Positions 8,300-17,434 of a DNA stretch of 64,000 nt are shown in pieces. The DNA is from JACQFK01 sp964619955. Lineage in GTDB: Bacteria > Planctomycetota > MHYJ01 > JACPRB01. Each line of letters opens with the position of its first letter. The stretch's first letter is position 1. Location: positions 143,379 to 207,378 of the forward strand of contig CAZUJF010000006.1 of assembly GCA_964619955.1 (NCBI GenBank), read 5' to 3'. The notes under the pieces were generated by a model. That model did not search any database and had not been told where the DNA came from. It saw only the letters and a list, made by a program, of their open reading frames with translations. The position numbers were made by a program, and so were the translations under genes.

Positions 8300-10183
8300 T
8301 CACGCCGACCGCTTCGACGCTCGTGGAAGGAGCCGCGCTGAATTCAGGATGAACGCCAGCTCCGAAGAGACATGGATGACGGCGGCAACGACCGGACCCA
8401 GGAGCCCAAAGGCGCTGAGTCCGACACCGATCCCGTCGACGACCAATGTCCCTACGAAGTTCGTCATGATGATCCGGTGACAGCGCCGCGCCACTTGGAC
8501 GGCTTCGACCAAGTTCAACAGGTCGTTCCCGATCAAGGTCACAGGTGCCGATTCTCGCGCAATGTCCGTCCCTGATCCCATCGCAATCCCGACGTTCGCT
8601 TCAACCAAGGCCGGAACGTCGTTGATGCCGTCCCCGATCATGGCCACCTTCCGGCCGCCGGTCATCAGGGTCCGGACTCGTAAGAGCTTTTCTTCCGGCA
8701 GGAGTTCAGCGGCGATTTCATCGACGCCGAGCGCCTTGCCTACGGCGTCAGCAACGGCGTTCCGGTCTCCCGTGAGCAGGACAGTCCGGAGGCCCATCTC
8801 CCGGAGTCGGCGAACCGCCTCGATTGCTTCCGGTCGAAGCACGTCCGCGATGTGGATGGTCCCAAGGCAGCGGCCCGCTCTACCCACCAGAATCTCCGAG
8901 GTCTCCCCCGTTCCGACCGTGGATAATCCGTCAGGGATCCCTCGTTCGGCGAAATAGGCCCGATTGCCGACCAGGATCTCCTGGCCGCCGGAGGAGCAGA
9001 CGATCCCTTTGCCCGGCGTGTACTGGAAAGTCTCCGGCTCGACCACGGAAAGGGACATCCCCGCTGCCTTCTTGAGAATCGCCTTCCCCAGGGGATGCTC
9101 CGAAGGCCGCTCTGCAATGGCGGCCACCGTGAGAAGGTACTGGGCGGATATCCCTTCCACTGGGCAGAGGTCAGTCACCTCGGGATTCCCGAACGTCAGG
9201 GTTCCCGTCTTGTCGAGGACGACGGTGTCCACCGCCCAGAGCGATTCGAGGTAAAGGCCGCCCTTCACGATCAGTCCGCGGCGGGCTGCCTGGCCGATGG
9301 CTCCAAGGATCGCGAGCGGCGTTCCCGCCGCGATACCGCAGGCGCCGGCCACGATCACCACCGAGATGGTGGACCTCATGTTCCTGGTCACCAGGTAGGT
9401 TGCGATCGCACAAGCGAGCGCGACGTACACGAGATAGCTCGCCAGGCGATCGGCCGTCTTCTGGATCGGGGCGCGGGACTGCTCCGCCCGCTCGACCGCC
9501 TCGATGATCCTGCCGAAAGCCGTGTCGCGACCGATTCCCTCGGCCCTGACTTTCAGGGCGCCTGACTGATTGATCGAGCCCGCGTAGACCCGAGATCCAG
9601 CCACCTTCTCGGCCGGAAGCGATTCGCCGGTGATCATGGATTGGTCCACGAACGAGTTTCCACCGACGACGGCCCCGTCCACCGGGATCCGGGCCCCCGG
9701 CTTGACGAGCACAATGTCTCCCACCCGGAGGTCGGCTGTACCCACCTCTTGAGATTCAGACTGCCTCCGTACCACCGCCCGCTGGGGCAAGAAGTCGAGG
9801 AGCTCTTTGATCGCAAGCCGGCCACGGCCCACCGTCAGGTGCTCCAGCACCTCGGCGATGAGGACGAAAAGGACTATTAGGAGCGCCGTAAAATTCTCGC
9901 CGATCGCCAGCGCGGCCCCAAAGGCGATGGTCATAGAGAGTTCCATGGTCATCCGCCGGGCCAGAAGCGCCCCCAGGGCTTCCTTCGCGATGGGGTAGGC
10001 CCCGATCGCGGTCGCCACGATCGCTAGAAGGTCGGCCTTGGCCCAGGGGCGCCAGACTTGGAACCAAGTCGCACCTGTCGCCAGGGCGACGAAAAGAATC
10101 CGGATCAAATCATCCCAGTGGACGTGTCCCGTCTCCTCGTGGTCCGATTCGGAAGGCTGGGGGGCAATCGCTTGGTCAGTCAT
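8300..10183 (-). CDS. P1B-type heavy-metal ATPase with noncanonical GAC motif
   Basis: A 627-residue P-type ATPase with TGES (185-188), DKTGTLT (324-330), SEHPLGKA in the nucleotide-binding domain, GDGIND, and a last helix ending HVSSELAFILNSARLL. There is no N-terminal HMA domain, only a short acidic/His stretch (SDHEETGHVHWDD). The transmembrane metal motif, normally CPC, CPH or SPC, reads GAC (residues 280-282, in VAGACGIAAGTP), so the first Cys and the Pro are both replaced. It is on the minus strand, with the RcnR-like regulator 6 bases upstream, so both are likely repressed together. The substrate is unknown; the RcnR-like ligand set hints at Ni/Co. Catalytic residues are intact, so this is not an obvious pseudogene. 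Confidence 0.88.
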   Translation of the reverse strand: MTDQAIAPQPSESDHEETGHVHWDDLIRILFVALATGATWFQVWRPWAKADLLAIVATAIGAYPIAKEALGALLARRMTMELSMTIAFGAALAIGENFTALLIVLFVLIAEVLEHLTVGRGRLAIKELLDFLPQRAVVRRQSESQEVGTADLRVGDIVLVKPGARIPVDGAVVGGNSFVDQSMITGESLPAEKVAGSRVYAGSINQSGALKVRAEGIGRDTAFGRIIEAVERAEQSRAPIQKTADRLASYLVYVALACAIATYLVTRNMRSTISVVIVAGACGIAAGTPLAILGAIGQAARRGLIVKGGLYLESLWAVDTVVLDKTGTLTFGNPEVTDLCPVEGISAQYLLTVAAIAERPSEHPLGKAILKKAAGMSLSVVEPETFQYTPGKGIVCSSGGQEILVGNRAYFAERGIPDGLSTVGTGETSEILVGRAGRCLGTIHIADVLRPEAIEAVRRLREMGLRTVLLTGDRNAVADAVGKALGVDEIAAELLPEEKLLRVRTLMTGGRKVAMIGDGINDVPALVEANVGIAMGSGTDIARESAPVTLIGNDLLNLVEAVQVARRCHRIIMTNFVGTLVVDGIGVGLSAFGLLGPVVAAVIHVSSELAFILNSARLLPRASKRSA

Positions 10184-10189
10184 GCAACC

Positions 10190-10459
10190 TCATTTCAGGT
10201 AGCTGCGGATGAGTCCGATGACGTCCTCCGTCGCCTGCGACCGATCGGGAGCCTTGGGGTTGGCGACGTGCATCCGGATGTGGCCTTCCAGAACCTCAGC
10301 CATGAGCCCGTCCATGGCCCCGCGGCTTCCGGCGATTAGCTGGAGGACCTTCGAGCAATCGTCATCCTCCGAAAGAGCCTTCTCTAGTGCCGCCACTTGC
10401 CCGCGAATGCGACGGACACGGACGAGGAGCTTCTCCTTGTTCTTGGTCGTGTGAGCCAT
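10190..10459 (-). CDS. RcnR/CsoR-family metal-responsive repressor
   Basis: An 89-residue all-helical DUF156 repressor. Starting at the ATG at 10459 (five codons inside the longest frame), residues His3, Cys35, His60 and His64 fall exactly at the Ni/Co ligand positions of E. coli RcnR (MSH..., C35, H60, H64); FrmR and CsoR use other sets. The family motif GLMAEVLEGHI is present. It sits upstream of the P1B ATPase on the same strand and 40 bases downstream of a G-tract palindrome that is a good operator candidate, so autoregulation and control of the ATPase are likely. Assignment to Ni/Co sensing rests on the ligand positions only. Confidence 0.85.
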   Translation of the reverse strand: MAHTTKNKEKLLVRVRRIRGQVAALEKALSEDDDCSKVLQLIAGSRGAMDGLMAEVLEGHIRMHVANPKAPDRSQATEDVIGLIRSYLK

Positions 10460-10498
10460 GCGGTTCCCTCCCATCGAACCTCCCCGCCCACCTAATGG

Positions 10499-10514
10499 TA
10501 TAGGGGGGTATACT
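10499..10514. promoter_or_regulatory. Probable RcnR/CsoR-type operator
   Basis: GTATAGGGGGGTATAC: a six-G tract flanked by perfectly inverted GTATA/TATAC arms, the hallmark of CsoR/RcnR/FrmR-family operators. It lies about 40 bases upstream of the repressor start on the minus strand, where it would overlap the promoter. Confidence 0.75.
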
Positions 10515-10605
10515 ACCGACCATCCAGAATATCAATGGCATCGCATTTCGGGTAGAGAATGTCGAGGGGTCAGGATCGAGGATCGCAGGCCGGATTCCCC
10601 CGTTC

Positions 10606-10767
10606 GTGCTCGTCATCCTCAAGGCGATCGCCTCCCCGCTCCTGCGGGATTGTCCCCGTTGCCGACGAACGAGTTGCCGGGGGAGCGTGGTCGCCCATGG
10701 GCGTCGGCGAAGTACCTCGTCGTGTTCCAAGACTCATCCGCACGCACACGATGCTTCTCGGAAGTAG
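10606..10767 (+). pseudogene. Possible decayed transposase N-terminal (Zn-finger) fragment
   Basis: The 10475-10884 interval has no intact gene. One frame here reads LLRDCPRCRR, then VVAHGRRR, resembling the Cys-pair plus GHGRRR leader of some DUF6431-like transposase N-termini. It is only 53 codons long and lacks a catalytic domain. The resemblance is from memory and weak. Confidence 0.2.
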
Positions 10768-10884
10768 TACTTAAGCGGGTCGCCGAAGCGGTCGCTGCAT
10801 CGGATGGGTCCGGAGGTTGTTGGAGGTAGGGCGGGCGATTTAATGAATGTTCTTGCGCTCTCCAACGTACTAGGCTATAGAAAC

Positions 10885-11247
10885 ATGGCTATGACGACCC
10901 GGCGGATGCAACTCCTGATCGCGATCCTCTTTACGAGTTCGGCTTTTGGGGCGGAGTCCGCCTTTCCTGAGGCCGAGAGCGAACATCACGAACATGCCGG
11001 CGTTACCGATGCGGCAGCGTCCACCGACGGCCATGAGCACGGGGATGCGGATGACCATCACGAGTCTCCCGACGACGATTGCCACCACCATATAATGCAC
11101 TGCTGCTGTGGGCATTCACACGTCTCCTCCCTGACCCGCTTTGTTGCGCCGACTTCCGTCGGCAGCATCTCGCGTATGGCCATTCCGCTGTTGTCCGGTC
11201 GCTCCACTCCCTCCACCACGGACCTCCTCCACGTCCCGATCGCCTAG
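10885..11247 (+). CDS. Exported His/Cys-rich metal-binding protein
   Basis: A 120-residue protein with a signal peptide (RR then a hydrophobic stretch, cleavage near AFGAES) and a mature part crowded with metal ligands: HHEH, DGHEHGDADDHHE, CHHHIMHCCCGHSH. The C-terminus ends LLHVPIA. Starts at 10843 or earlier are in frame, but 10885 best fits the signal peptide; the Shine-Dalgarno is weak at either. It precedes the adaptor gene of the second RND set, the same place the Cys-rich protein at 19816 holds before the third set. A periplasmic metal sensor or chaperone comparable in position to CnrX/NccX or CzcI is possible, but no homology is claimed. Confidence 0.6.
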   Translation: MAMTTRRMQLLIAILFTSSAFGAESAFPEAESEHHEHAGVTDAAASTDGHEHGDADDHHESPDDDCHHHIMHCCCGHSHVSSLTRFVAPTSVGSISRMAIPLLSGRSTPSTTDLLHVPIA

Positions 11248-11333
11248 CTCTCCACGCTAGGGGATCGTGTCGGCCGACTTGCACGGCAAGCCGCCGATTT
11301 TGACGGTTCGTTGATTCTGAGCGAGGCAATCCC

Positions 11334-12566
11334 ATGGGAAAATCCATCCTGACCCTCCTGTTGGGTCTATTGATCGGGGCGGGTACGGTGGCCGGTGTCT
11401 GGCGCCTGCGGGCAGCCCGGCCGGCACCCGCTCACGACGAACACGGCGAGGATGACGGCCACGGCCACGGGGGCGAGAAGAAGCCGCACGAAGATGAGGG
11501 GCAGGTCCGCCTGACCGATGCGGCCAGGAAGGCGGCCGGCCTCCGGAACACGCCCGTCGAGAAGAAGAAGATCGGCAGCGTGCTGACCGCCGCGGGCATC
11601 GTCCGGCCCAACGCCGACAGGGTCGCCCACATCAGCTCGAAGGTCGGAGGACGGGTCGCCGAGATTCATGTCTTCCAGGGCGCGAAAGTGAAGGCGGGGA
11701 CGCCGCTTTTGACGCTCGACAGCCTTCAAGTGGGCGAGGCGGCGGTCGATCTCTTGAAAGCGCGCTCGTCCGTGGATATCTCGAAGGTCAACTTCGACCG
11801 CGAAGAGGAGCTCCTCAAGAAGAACGCCACGCGCGGCGTGGACCACGTCGAGGCGAAGAACCAGTATCTCCGGGCCCAGGCAGATGTCCGGTCGGCGCGT
11901 CAGCGGCTGCTGCTCCTGGGCTGGGCGCCCGAGCGTGTGGATAAGCTGTCTTGGGACGATACGGCGCTCATGAGCCGGATCACGATCGTCTCGCCGATCG
12001 ACGGCGAGGTAATCCGAAAACACGCCTCGGTCGGGGAGGTGATCCAGCCCGAAACGAATCTCTACACGATCGCCGACCTTTCCACGGTCTGGGTTGAACT
12101 CAGCCTCTTTCAGAAGGACATCCGCCAGGTCCATCGGGAGCAGCCCGTCGAGACGATCTGCGAGGGCCATGCGGGCAAGATCTTCCTCGGCAAGGTGACG
12201 TACGTCGGATCCTCCGTGGCGGAGGAGACGCGAACGTTCACGGTCCGGGTCGTTCTGGATAATCCCGAGGGTCATCTTAGACCCGGGATGTACGTGACCT
12301 CCCATCTCCGCGACGACGAGGATGAGCATGCCAAGGAACGACTGCTGGTGCCGATCTCTGCGCTCACGACGCTGGACAACGCTCCGACGGTCTTCGTCTC
12401 CCGGGCGCCCGGCGTCTACGAGCGCCGGGCCGTCACTCCGGGCCAGGTCTTCGGCACGCTTCAGGAGATTCTGGCCGGGCTGAAGGAGGGCGAGGACGTG
12501 GTGACGGAGGGGACTTTCATCCTCAAGTCCGAACTCCTTCGAAGCGAGATGAGCCATGAACACTAA
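11334..12566 (+). CDS. czcB: CzcB/CusB-family periplasmic adaptor (membrane fusion protein)
   Basis: A 410-residue adaptor linking an RND pump to its outer-membrane duct. An N-terminal signal anchor (about residues 4-24) is followed by a His-rich stretch (DEHGEDDGHGHGGEKK, 33-48) typical of Czc-like adaptors. The barrel-sandwich/lipoyl halves surround a helical hairpin: VGGRVAEIHVFQGAKVKAG (about 102-120) and ITIVSPIDGEVI (about 218-229). A beta-barrel follows (LSTVWVELSLFQKDI) and a membrane-proximal domain ends near GEDVVTEGTFILKSEL. The pump gene begins 15 bases downstream. The His-rich head suggests divalent metals, consistent with the pump motif. Confidence 0.9.
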   Translation: MGKSILTLLLGLLIGAGTVAGVWRLRAARPAPAHDEHGEDDGHGHGGEKKPHEDEGQVRLTDAARKAAGLRNTPVEKKKIGSVLTAAGIVRPNADRVAHISSKVGGRVAEIHVFQGAKVKAGTPLLTLDSLQVGEAAVDLLKARSSVDISKVNFDREEELLKKNATRGVDHVEAKNQYLRAQADVRSARQRLLLLGWAPERVDKLSWDDTALMSRITIVSPIDGEVIRKHASVGEVIQPETNLYTIADLSTVWVELSLFQKDIRQVHREQPVETICEGHAGKIFLGKVTYVGSSVAEETRTFTVRVVLDNPEGHLRPGMYVTSHLRDDEDEHAKERLLVPISALTTLDNAPTVFVSRAPGVYERRAVTPGQVFGTLQEILAGLKEGEDVVTEGTFILKSELLRSEMSHEH

Positions 12567-12581
12567 AGGACGGTAGAAGCC

Positions 12582-15500
12582 ATGCTCGAACGACTTTTAA
12601 AGCTGTCCATTGAGAAGCGAATCCTGGTGGTCCTTCTGGTCTTCGGGGCCGGGGCCTTCGGTGCGTCTTCGCTCCAGAAGCTTCCGATCGACGCCGTGCC
12701 CGACATCACCAACAAACAGGTCCAGATCAACATCGAGTATCCCGGGCTCTCGCCCTTCGAAATCGAGAAGCAGGTGACGTTTCCCATTGAGCGTGCGCTG
12801 GCAGGAATCCCGGGGCTTGAGACAACCCGATCGCTCTCGAGGAATGGATTCGCGCAGGTGACGGTGGCCTTCAAGGACGAACTGGACATCTACTTCGCCC
12901 GGCAGCAGGTGAACGAGCGGCTCTCGACCGTGCGGTCCTCGCTGCCTCCGGGGGCCGAGCCCGTCATGGGGCCCATCTCGACCGGCCTTGGCGAGGTGAC
13001 CATGTGGAGCGTCGCTTACGCCTCGCCTCGCGCGGTTCAGGCCGGGAAACCCGGCTGGCAGGGCGACGGCAGCTACCTCACCCCCGAAGGTCAAAGGCTG
13101 GCGACCGATGTCGAACAACTCGCCTATCTGAGAACCGTCCAGGACTGGATCGTTCGCCCCCAACTCCTGGGAGTCCAGGGCGTGGCCGGCATCGATTCCA
13201 TAGGAGGCTACGAGAAGCAGATTCACGTCCAGCCGGATCCGCTCAAGCTGATCGGCCACGGCGTGACGTTCGCGGAGATCATCGAAGCCCTCGAACGAAA
13301 CAACGTGAGCACCGGCGCGGGCTACATCGAGCGCCGGGGGGAGGCCTACGTCGTGCGGGCCGATGGGCGGGTGGCCCGGCCGGAGGATATCGAGAAGATC
13401 GTCGTCGGCAGCCGCGACGGCACGCCCCTCCACGTCAAGGACGTGGCGGCCGTGGCCGTCGGCCGGGAGCTTCGCACGGGAAGTGCAAGCCGCGGAGGTG
13501 AAGAAGTCGTGATCGGTACAGCCCTCATGCTGCTCGGGGAAAACAGCCGTACGGTGGCGGGGGCGGTCCTGAGCAAGCTTGAGGCTGTCCGGAAAACTCT
13601 GCCTCCCGGCGTCGCTCTTGAGGTGGTGCTTGACCGGTCGAAGCTTGTCGACGCGACGGTCCACACGGTCGCCAAGAACCTGGCGGAAGGCGCCCTGTTG
13701 GTGATCGTCATTCTCTTCCTGCTTCTGGGAAACTTCCGGGCGGCACTCATCACGGCATTAGCCATACCCTTGTCGATGCTCCTGACGGCCACCGGCATGG
13801 TTCAGGCAAAGATCAGCGGCAATTTGATGAGCCTGGGGGCGATCGATTTCGGTCTCATCGTCGACGGTGCCGTCATCATCGTCGAGAACTGCCTCCGGAT
13901 GCTCGCCGAGAAGCAGCACCAGCTCGGGCGCACACTCACCGTGAGGGAACGTCTCGACGTCACGTTCGAAGCCAGCCGACAGGTGCGGACCGCGACCGCC
14001 TTCGGTGAAGCCATCATCATCACGGTTTACTTCCCGATCCTGGCGCTCACGGGGATCGAGGGAAAGATGTTCCATCCCATGGCCCTCACCGTGATCTTCG
14101 CCCTGGCGGCGGCCTTCGTGCTCTCCCTGACCTTCATCCCCGCCATGGTCGCCCTCTGTATCACGGGCAAGGTGACGGAGAAGGAGAACATCTTTCTCAG
14201 GTGGGCGAAGCGGGCCTACGCGCCGGTCCTTAATCTCGCTCTCCTGCACCCCAAGGCCACCGTCGCGGCAAGCGTTACGGCGTTCGGACTCTCGCTTCTG
14301 GTCTCCGGAAGCCTGGGGCAGGAGTTCGTCCCCACGCTCGACGAGAAGGACATCGCCATCCACGCGCTTCGGATCCCGAGCGCGAGCCTGACCCAGTCCA
14401 CCGCCATGCAGCTCGAGGTGGAAAAGACGCTCGGGAGCTTCTCAGAAGTCCTCGTGGCCTTCTCAAAGACCGGGACGGCGGAGATGGCTTCGGACCCCAT
14501 GCCGCCGAACGTTTCGGACACGTTCGTCATCCTGAAGCCCCAGGCCCAGTGGCCCGATCCGGGCAAGACCAAGGCCGTCCTGCTTTCGGAGCTGGAGAAA
14601 GCCCTCGCCGCGCTGCCGGGGCAGGGCTACGAGTTCACCCAGCCGATCCAGATGCGCTTCAACGAGTTGATCGCCGGCGTCCGGAGCGATCTGGCCGTCA
14701 AGGTCTACGGCGACGAATTCGCCGACATGGAAAAGTCCGCCCAGGCGATTTCCCGCGTCATCTCCGGCGTGCGCGGCGGCGCCGACCTTCGGGTCGAGCA
14801 GACGCGCGGTCTTCCCGTGCTAGACGTGACCATCGACCGCGCCGCCATCGCCCGCTTGGGGCTCAACGTGGCCGATGTGCAGGATGTTCTCGCGGTGGCG
14901 GTCGGGGGCCGCCAGGCCGGGGTCGTCTTCGAAGGCGACCGCCGTTTCGACCTGATCGTCCGCCTTCCTGAGGAGTTGCGCAGCAGCCTCGACGTCCTCG
15001 CTTCGCTTCCCATCGCGCTGCCTCATGGGAAAAAGGAGGGGGCGGGCGAGGGAGCCGTAGAAATCGGCGGTCGGCCCTATGTTCCGCTCGGAGCCGTGGC
15101 AAAACTGGAGATGTCGGAGGGTCCCAACCAGATCAGCCGGGAAAACGGCAAGCGCCGGATCGTCGTGCAGGCCAATGTGCGGGGCCGCGATCTGGGTTCG
15201 TTTGTGACGGAGGTTCAGGAGAAGGTGGCGGGCGGGGTCCAACTGGCCCCGGGGCAATGGGTGGACTGGGGCGGGCAGTTCGAGAACCTTGTGGCCGCCC
15301 GGAAGCGGCTCATGGTCGTCGTTCCGCTCTGCCTGTTCCTGATTTTCCTCATGCTCTACACGACGTTTCATTCTGCGAAGTACGCGATGCTCGTCTTCAC
15401 CGGAGTGCCTCTCGCGCTGTCAGGAGGCATCCTGGCGCTCTGGCTGCGGGGAATTCCGTTCTCGATCTCCGCGGCGGTCGGCTTCATCGCCCTCTCCGGG

Positions 15501-15818
15501 GTGGCGGTGCTGAACGGCCTGGTGATGGTCACATTCATCAACCAGCTTAGAGCGGAGGGGTGCTCGTTGGAGAACGCCATCCGTTCCGGTGCCCTGACCC
15601 GGCTGCGGCCCATCCTCATGACCGCCCTGGTGGCATCGCTCGGCTTCCTCCCCATGGCGCTTGCCACGGGGACGGGGGCCGAGGTGCAGAGGCCTCTCGC
15701 CACGGTCGTGATCGGCGGTCTTGTGACGAGCACCCTGCTGACGCTTGTTGTCCTACCCGCGCTCTATCGATTGTTCCATCGTCATCCGGAGACGGTTTCT
15801 CCGGAAGGTCACGTTTAG
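12582..15818 (+). CDS. czcA: CzcA-type divalent-metal RND efflux pump
   Basis: A 1078-residue full-length HME-RND transporter with 12 expected TM helices. TM4 carries DFGLIVDGAVIIVEN (about 422-436), the DFG/DGA/VEN proton-relay signature of the Czc/Cnr/Ncc branch rather than the CusA-type MVDAAIVMIEN. The N-terminus (EKRILVVLLVFGAGAFG, then KLPIDAVPDITN) and the periplasmic ELIAGVRSDLAVKVYGD segment are typical. It is preceded by its adaptor and followed by a small His-rich lipoprotein and the outer-membrane factor, a complete tripartite operon. The substrate is probably Co/Ni/Zn/Cd; the wording of the TM4 motif is like that of CnrA/NccA, but the exact metal cannot be settled from sequence alone. 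Confidence 0.92.
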   Translation: MLERLLKLSIEKRILVVLLVFGAGAFGASSLQKLPIDAVPDITNKQVQINIEYPGLSPFEIEKQVTFPIERALAGIPGLETTRSLSRNGFAQVTVAFKDELDIYFARQQVNERLSTVRSSLPPGAEPVMGPISTGLGEVTMWSVAYASPRAVQAGKPGWQGDGSYLTPEGQRLATDVEQLAYLRTVQDWIVRPQLLGVQGVAGIDSIGGYEKQIHVQPDPLKLIGHGVTFAEIIEALERNNVSTGAGYIERRGEAYVVRADGRVARPEDIEKIVVGSRDGTPLHVKDVAAVAVGRELRTGSASRGGEEVVIGTALMLLGENSRTVAGAVLSKLEAVRKTLPPGVALEVVLDRSKLVDATVHTVAKNLAEGALLVIVILFLLLGNFRAALITALAIPLSMLLTATGMVQAKISGNLMSLGAIDFGLIVDGAVIIVENCLRMLAEKQHQLGRTLTVRERLDVTFEASRQVRTATAFGEAIIITVYFPILALTGIEGKMFHPMALTVIFALAAAFVLSLTFIPAMVALCITGKVTEKENIFLRWAKRAYAPVLNLALLHPKATVAASVTAFGLSLLVSGSLGQEFVPTLDEKDIAIHALRIPSASLTQSTAMQLEVEKTLGSFSEVLVAFSKTGTAEMASDPMPPNVSDTFVILKPQAQWPDPGKTKAVLLSELEKALAALPGQGYEFTQPIQMRFNELIAGVRSDLAVKVYGDEFADMEKSAQAISRVISGVRGGADLRVEQTRGLPVLDVTIDRAAIARLGLNVADVQDVLAVAVGGRQAGVVFEGDRRFDLIVRLPEELRSSLDVLASLPIALPHGKKEGAGEGAVEIGGRPYVPLGAVAKLEMSEGPNQISRENGKRRIVVQANVRGRDLGSFVTEVQEKVAGGVQLAPGQWVDWGGQFENLVAARKRLMVVVPLCLFLIFLMLYTTFHSAKYAMLVFTGVPLALSGGILALWLRGIPFSISAAVGFIALSGVAVLNGLVMVTFINQLRAEGCSLENAIRSGALTRLRPILMTALVASLGFLPMALATGTGAEVQRPLATVVIGGLVTSTLLTLVVLPALYRLFHRHPETVSPEGHV

Positions 15819-15832
15819 AAAAGGAGGCGACC

Positions 15833-15982
15833 ATGCTCAAACGACTGGCGATTCTGTTTCTGGCGGTTCTTGCGATCGGCGTGTCGGGTTGCGATTCCGG
15901 CTCCTCCGAGGCACCCAAGCCCGAGGCACCCAAGAAGGACGACCACAAGGGACACAACCACAAACCGGGCGAGAAGCATTGA
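15833..15982 (+). CDS. Small His/Lys-rich lipoprotein
   Basis: A 49-residue lipoprotein: hydrophobic signal with lipobox IGVSGC (Cys at residue 20), then Ser/Pro/Lys-rich sequence ending in DDHKGHNHKPGEKH, a likely weak metal-binding tail. AAGGAGG lies 6 bases before the ATG, one of the best Shine-Dalgarno sites in the window, and the gene fits tightly between the pump and outer-membrane-factor genes. It probably acts as a periplasmic metal buffer for the pump. Confidence 0.65.
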   Translation: MLKRLAILFLAVLAIGVSGCDSGSSEAPKPEAPKKDDHKGHNHKPGEKH

Positions 15983-15992
15983 GAGGAGCCTT

Positions 15993-17330
15993 ATGAAACA
16001 GATCCTATGTTTGCTGGCGGCGCTCGGATTTTGGGTCGGCTGCGGAGGGGCGCCGGGGCCCTATCCTTTGGCCGAACTGGAGGCCCTCGACCGCCGGTAC
16101 CAAGCTTCCTCCGGTCCGGAGTCCGCGCCTGCGTCGAAGGCGATCCTCGATAAGGAGGAGCTGACGCTTCAGGACGTTCTCGCGCTGGCGGACGCCGTGA
16201 ACCCCGAGCTGGCCGCAGAACGCAAGAACATCGACATCGCCGCGGCGGCGATCTGGGAGGCGAAGCTCTACCCCAATCCCTCCCTGCTGGCCCAGATCGA
16301 GGACTACCCTACGAAAGGGGGAGGCTCGCTCGGGGATTCCAAGCGCGTCGTGGGTTTGAGCATTCCTCTCGTGTTCAGCGGGAGGATCGGGGCGGCGACG
16401 TCCCTGGCGGAAAAAGAGCGGGACATCGCGGCCGTTCACTACGTCTGGCGGCGACGGGAGATCCTGGGGTCCGTCCAGAAGGCTTTCGTGTCTCTTCTGG
16501 CGGCCCGCCAGCACGCCGCGCTGGTTCGTGAAACCCGGGACCTGGGCAAGAGCTTCCATAAGGTCACCGACGAGCGGTTCAAGGCACAGGCCATCCCGGA
16601 GATGGAGCTGCTCAAGGCGGCCGTGTACCTGGCCAAGGCCGAAATCGATCTGAAGCTCTCGGAGAAGGATCTGGCCGTGGCGCTCAAGGCCCTTCACGCG
16701 CACATGGGCAATTTCGATCTCTCCAAAGAGAAGTTTTCAGGGGAACTAGGCTTCCGCTTCACCTCGCCAAGTCTGGAGGCCCTGCGTGGCCAGGTGCTCG
16801 CGTTGCACCCGCTTCTGGAGTTGGCGTCCCGCCGAAAGGAAGCGGCCAAGCTGGAGCTGGAGCTGGCTAAAAGCGAACGCATCCCGGATCCGAGCTTCGA
16901 AGTGCTTGCGGGCCGGGACGGAGAAGATGCCTCGATCGTGGAGGCGGGCGTGTCCATCCCGCTCCCCCTCTTCAACCGGAACCAGGGGAAAATCGCGGGG
17001 GCGGAGGCGCGCATCCGAAAGACGGAGTTCGAGGCCGACGCCGTCCGGAACGACCTCCTGCTCCACTTGACGGAAGCCTACCGCACCTTCGCCGTCGCTC
17101 AGGAGCGTGTGGAGATTTATCGGGACGAGATCCTTCCGAAAGCCGATCGGGCGCTTTCGCAGACCAACGAGGGGTACAAACAGGGGAAGTTCTCGTTCTT
17201 GGACGTTCTGGACTCGCAGCGCACCCTGGCCGAGGCCCGCATCGCCTATGCCGCTGGAGTGGCGGATTTGAACGTGGCGGTCGCGGAACTGGAGAAGTTG
17301 ACGGGCTCGAGGCTGGAGATTGTGCGGTAG
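15993..17330 (+). CDS. czcC: CzcC-family outer-membrane efflux lipoprotein
   Basis: A 445-residue outer-membrane factor. The signal ends in GFWVGC (lipobox Cys at residue 17). Two OEP domains are visible: LTLQDVLALADAVNPELAA (about 57) and LEALRGQVLALHPLLELA (about 260), with the family motif SIPLPLFNRNQGKI near residue 325 and a helical end QGKFSFLDVLDSQRTLAEA. GAGGAG lies 5 bases before the ATG. It is the last gene of the second RND operon. A short fragment at 19692-19763 matches its last 23 codons (DLNVAVAELEKLTG versus DVNVAVPELENLTG), evidence for a lost paralogue. Confidence 0.9.
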   Translation: MKQILCLLAALGFWVGCGGAPGPYPLAELEALDRRYQASSGPESAPASKAILDKEELTLQDVLALADAVNPELAAERKNIDIAAAAIWEAKLYPNPSLLAQIEDYPTKGGGSLGDSKRVVGLSIPLVFSGRIGAATSLAEKERDIAAVHYVWRRREILGSVQKAFVSLLAARQHAALVRETRDLGKSFHKVTDERFKAQAIPEMELLKAAVYLAKAEIDLKLSEKDLAVALKALHAHMGNFDLSKEKFSGELGFRFTSPSLEALRGQVLALHPLLELASRRKEAAKLELELAKSERIPDPSFEVLAGRDGEDASIVEAGVSIPLPLFNRNQGKIAGAEARIRKTEFEADAVRNDLLLHLTEAYRTFAVAQERVEIYRDEILPKADRALSQTNEGYKQGKFSFLDVLDSQRTLAEARIAYAAGVADLNVAVAELEKLTGSRLEIVR

Positions 17331-17434
17331 CGATCTATGAAGTCTAGGAAGGCGAGGTTCCCTGCAAGAGGGTGTGGTGCCCGTCAGGCATGCGTTGCAT
17401 GGCTCTGGATGTTTCTTTGGGAAGGGAGTCGGCG

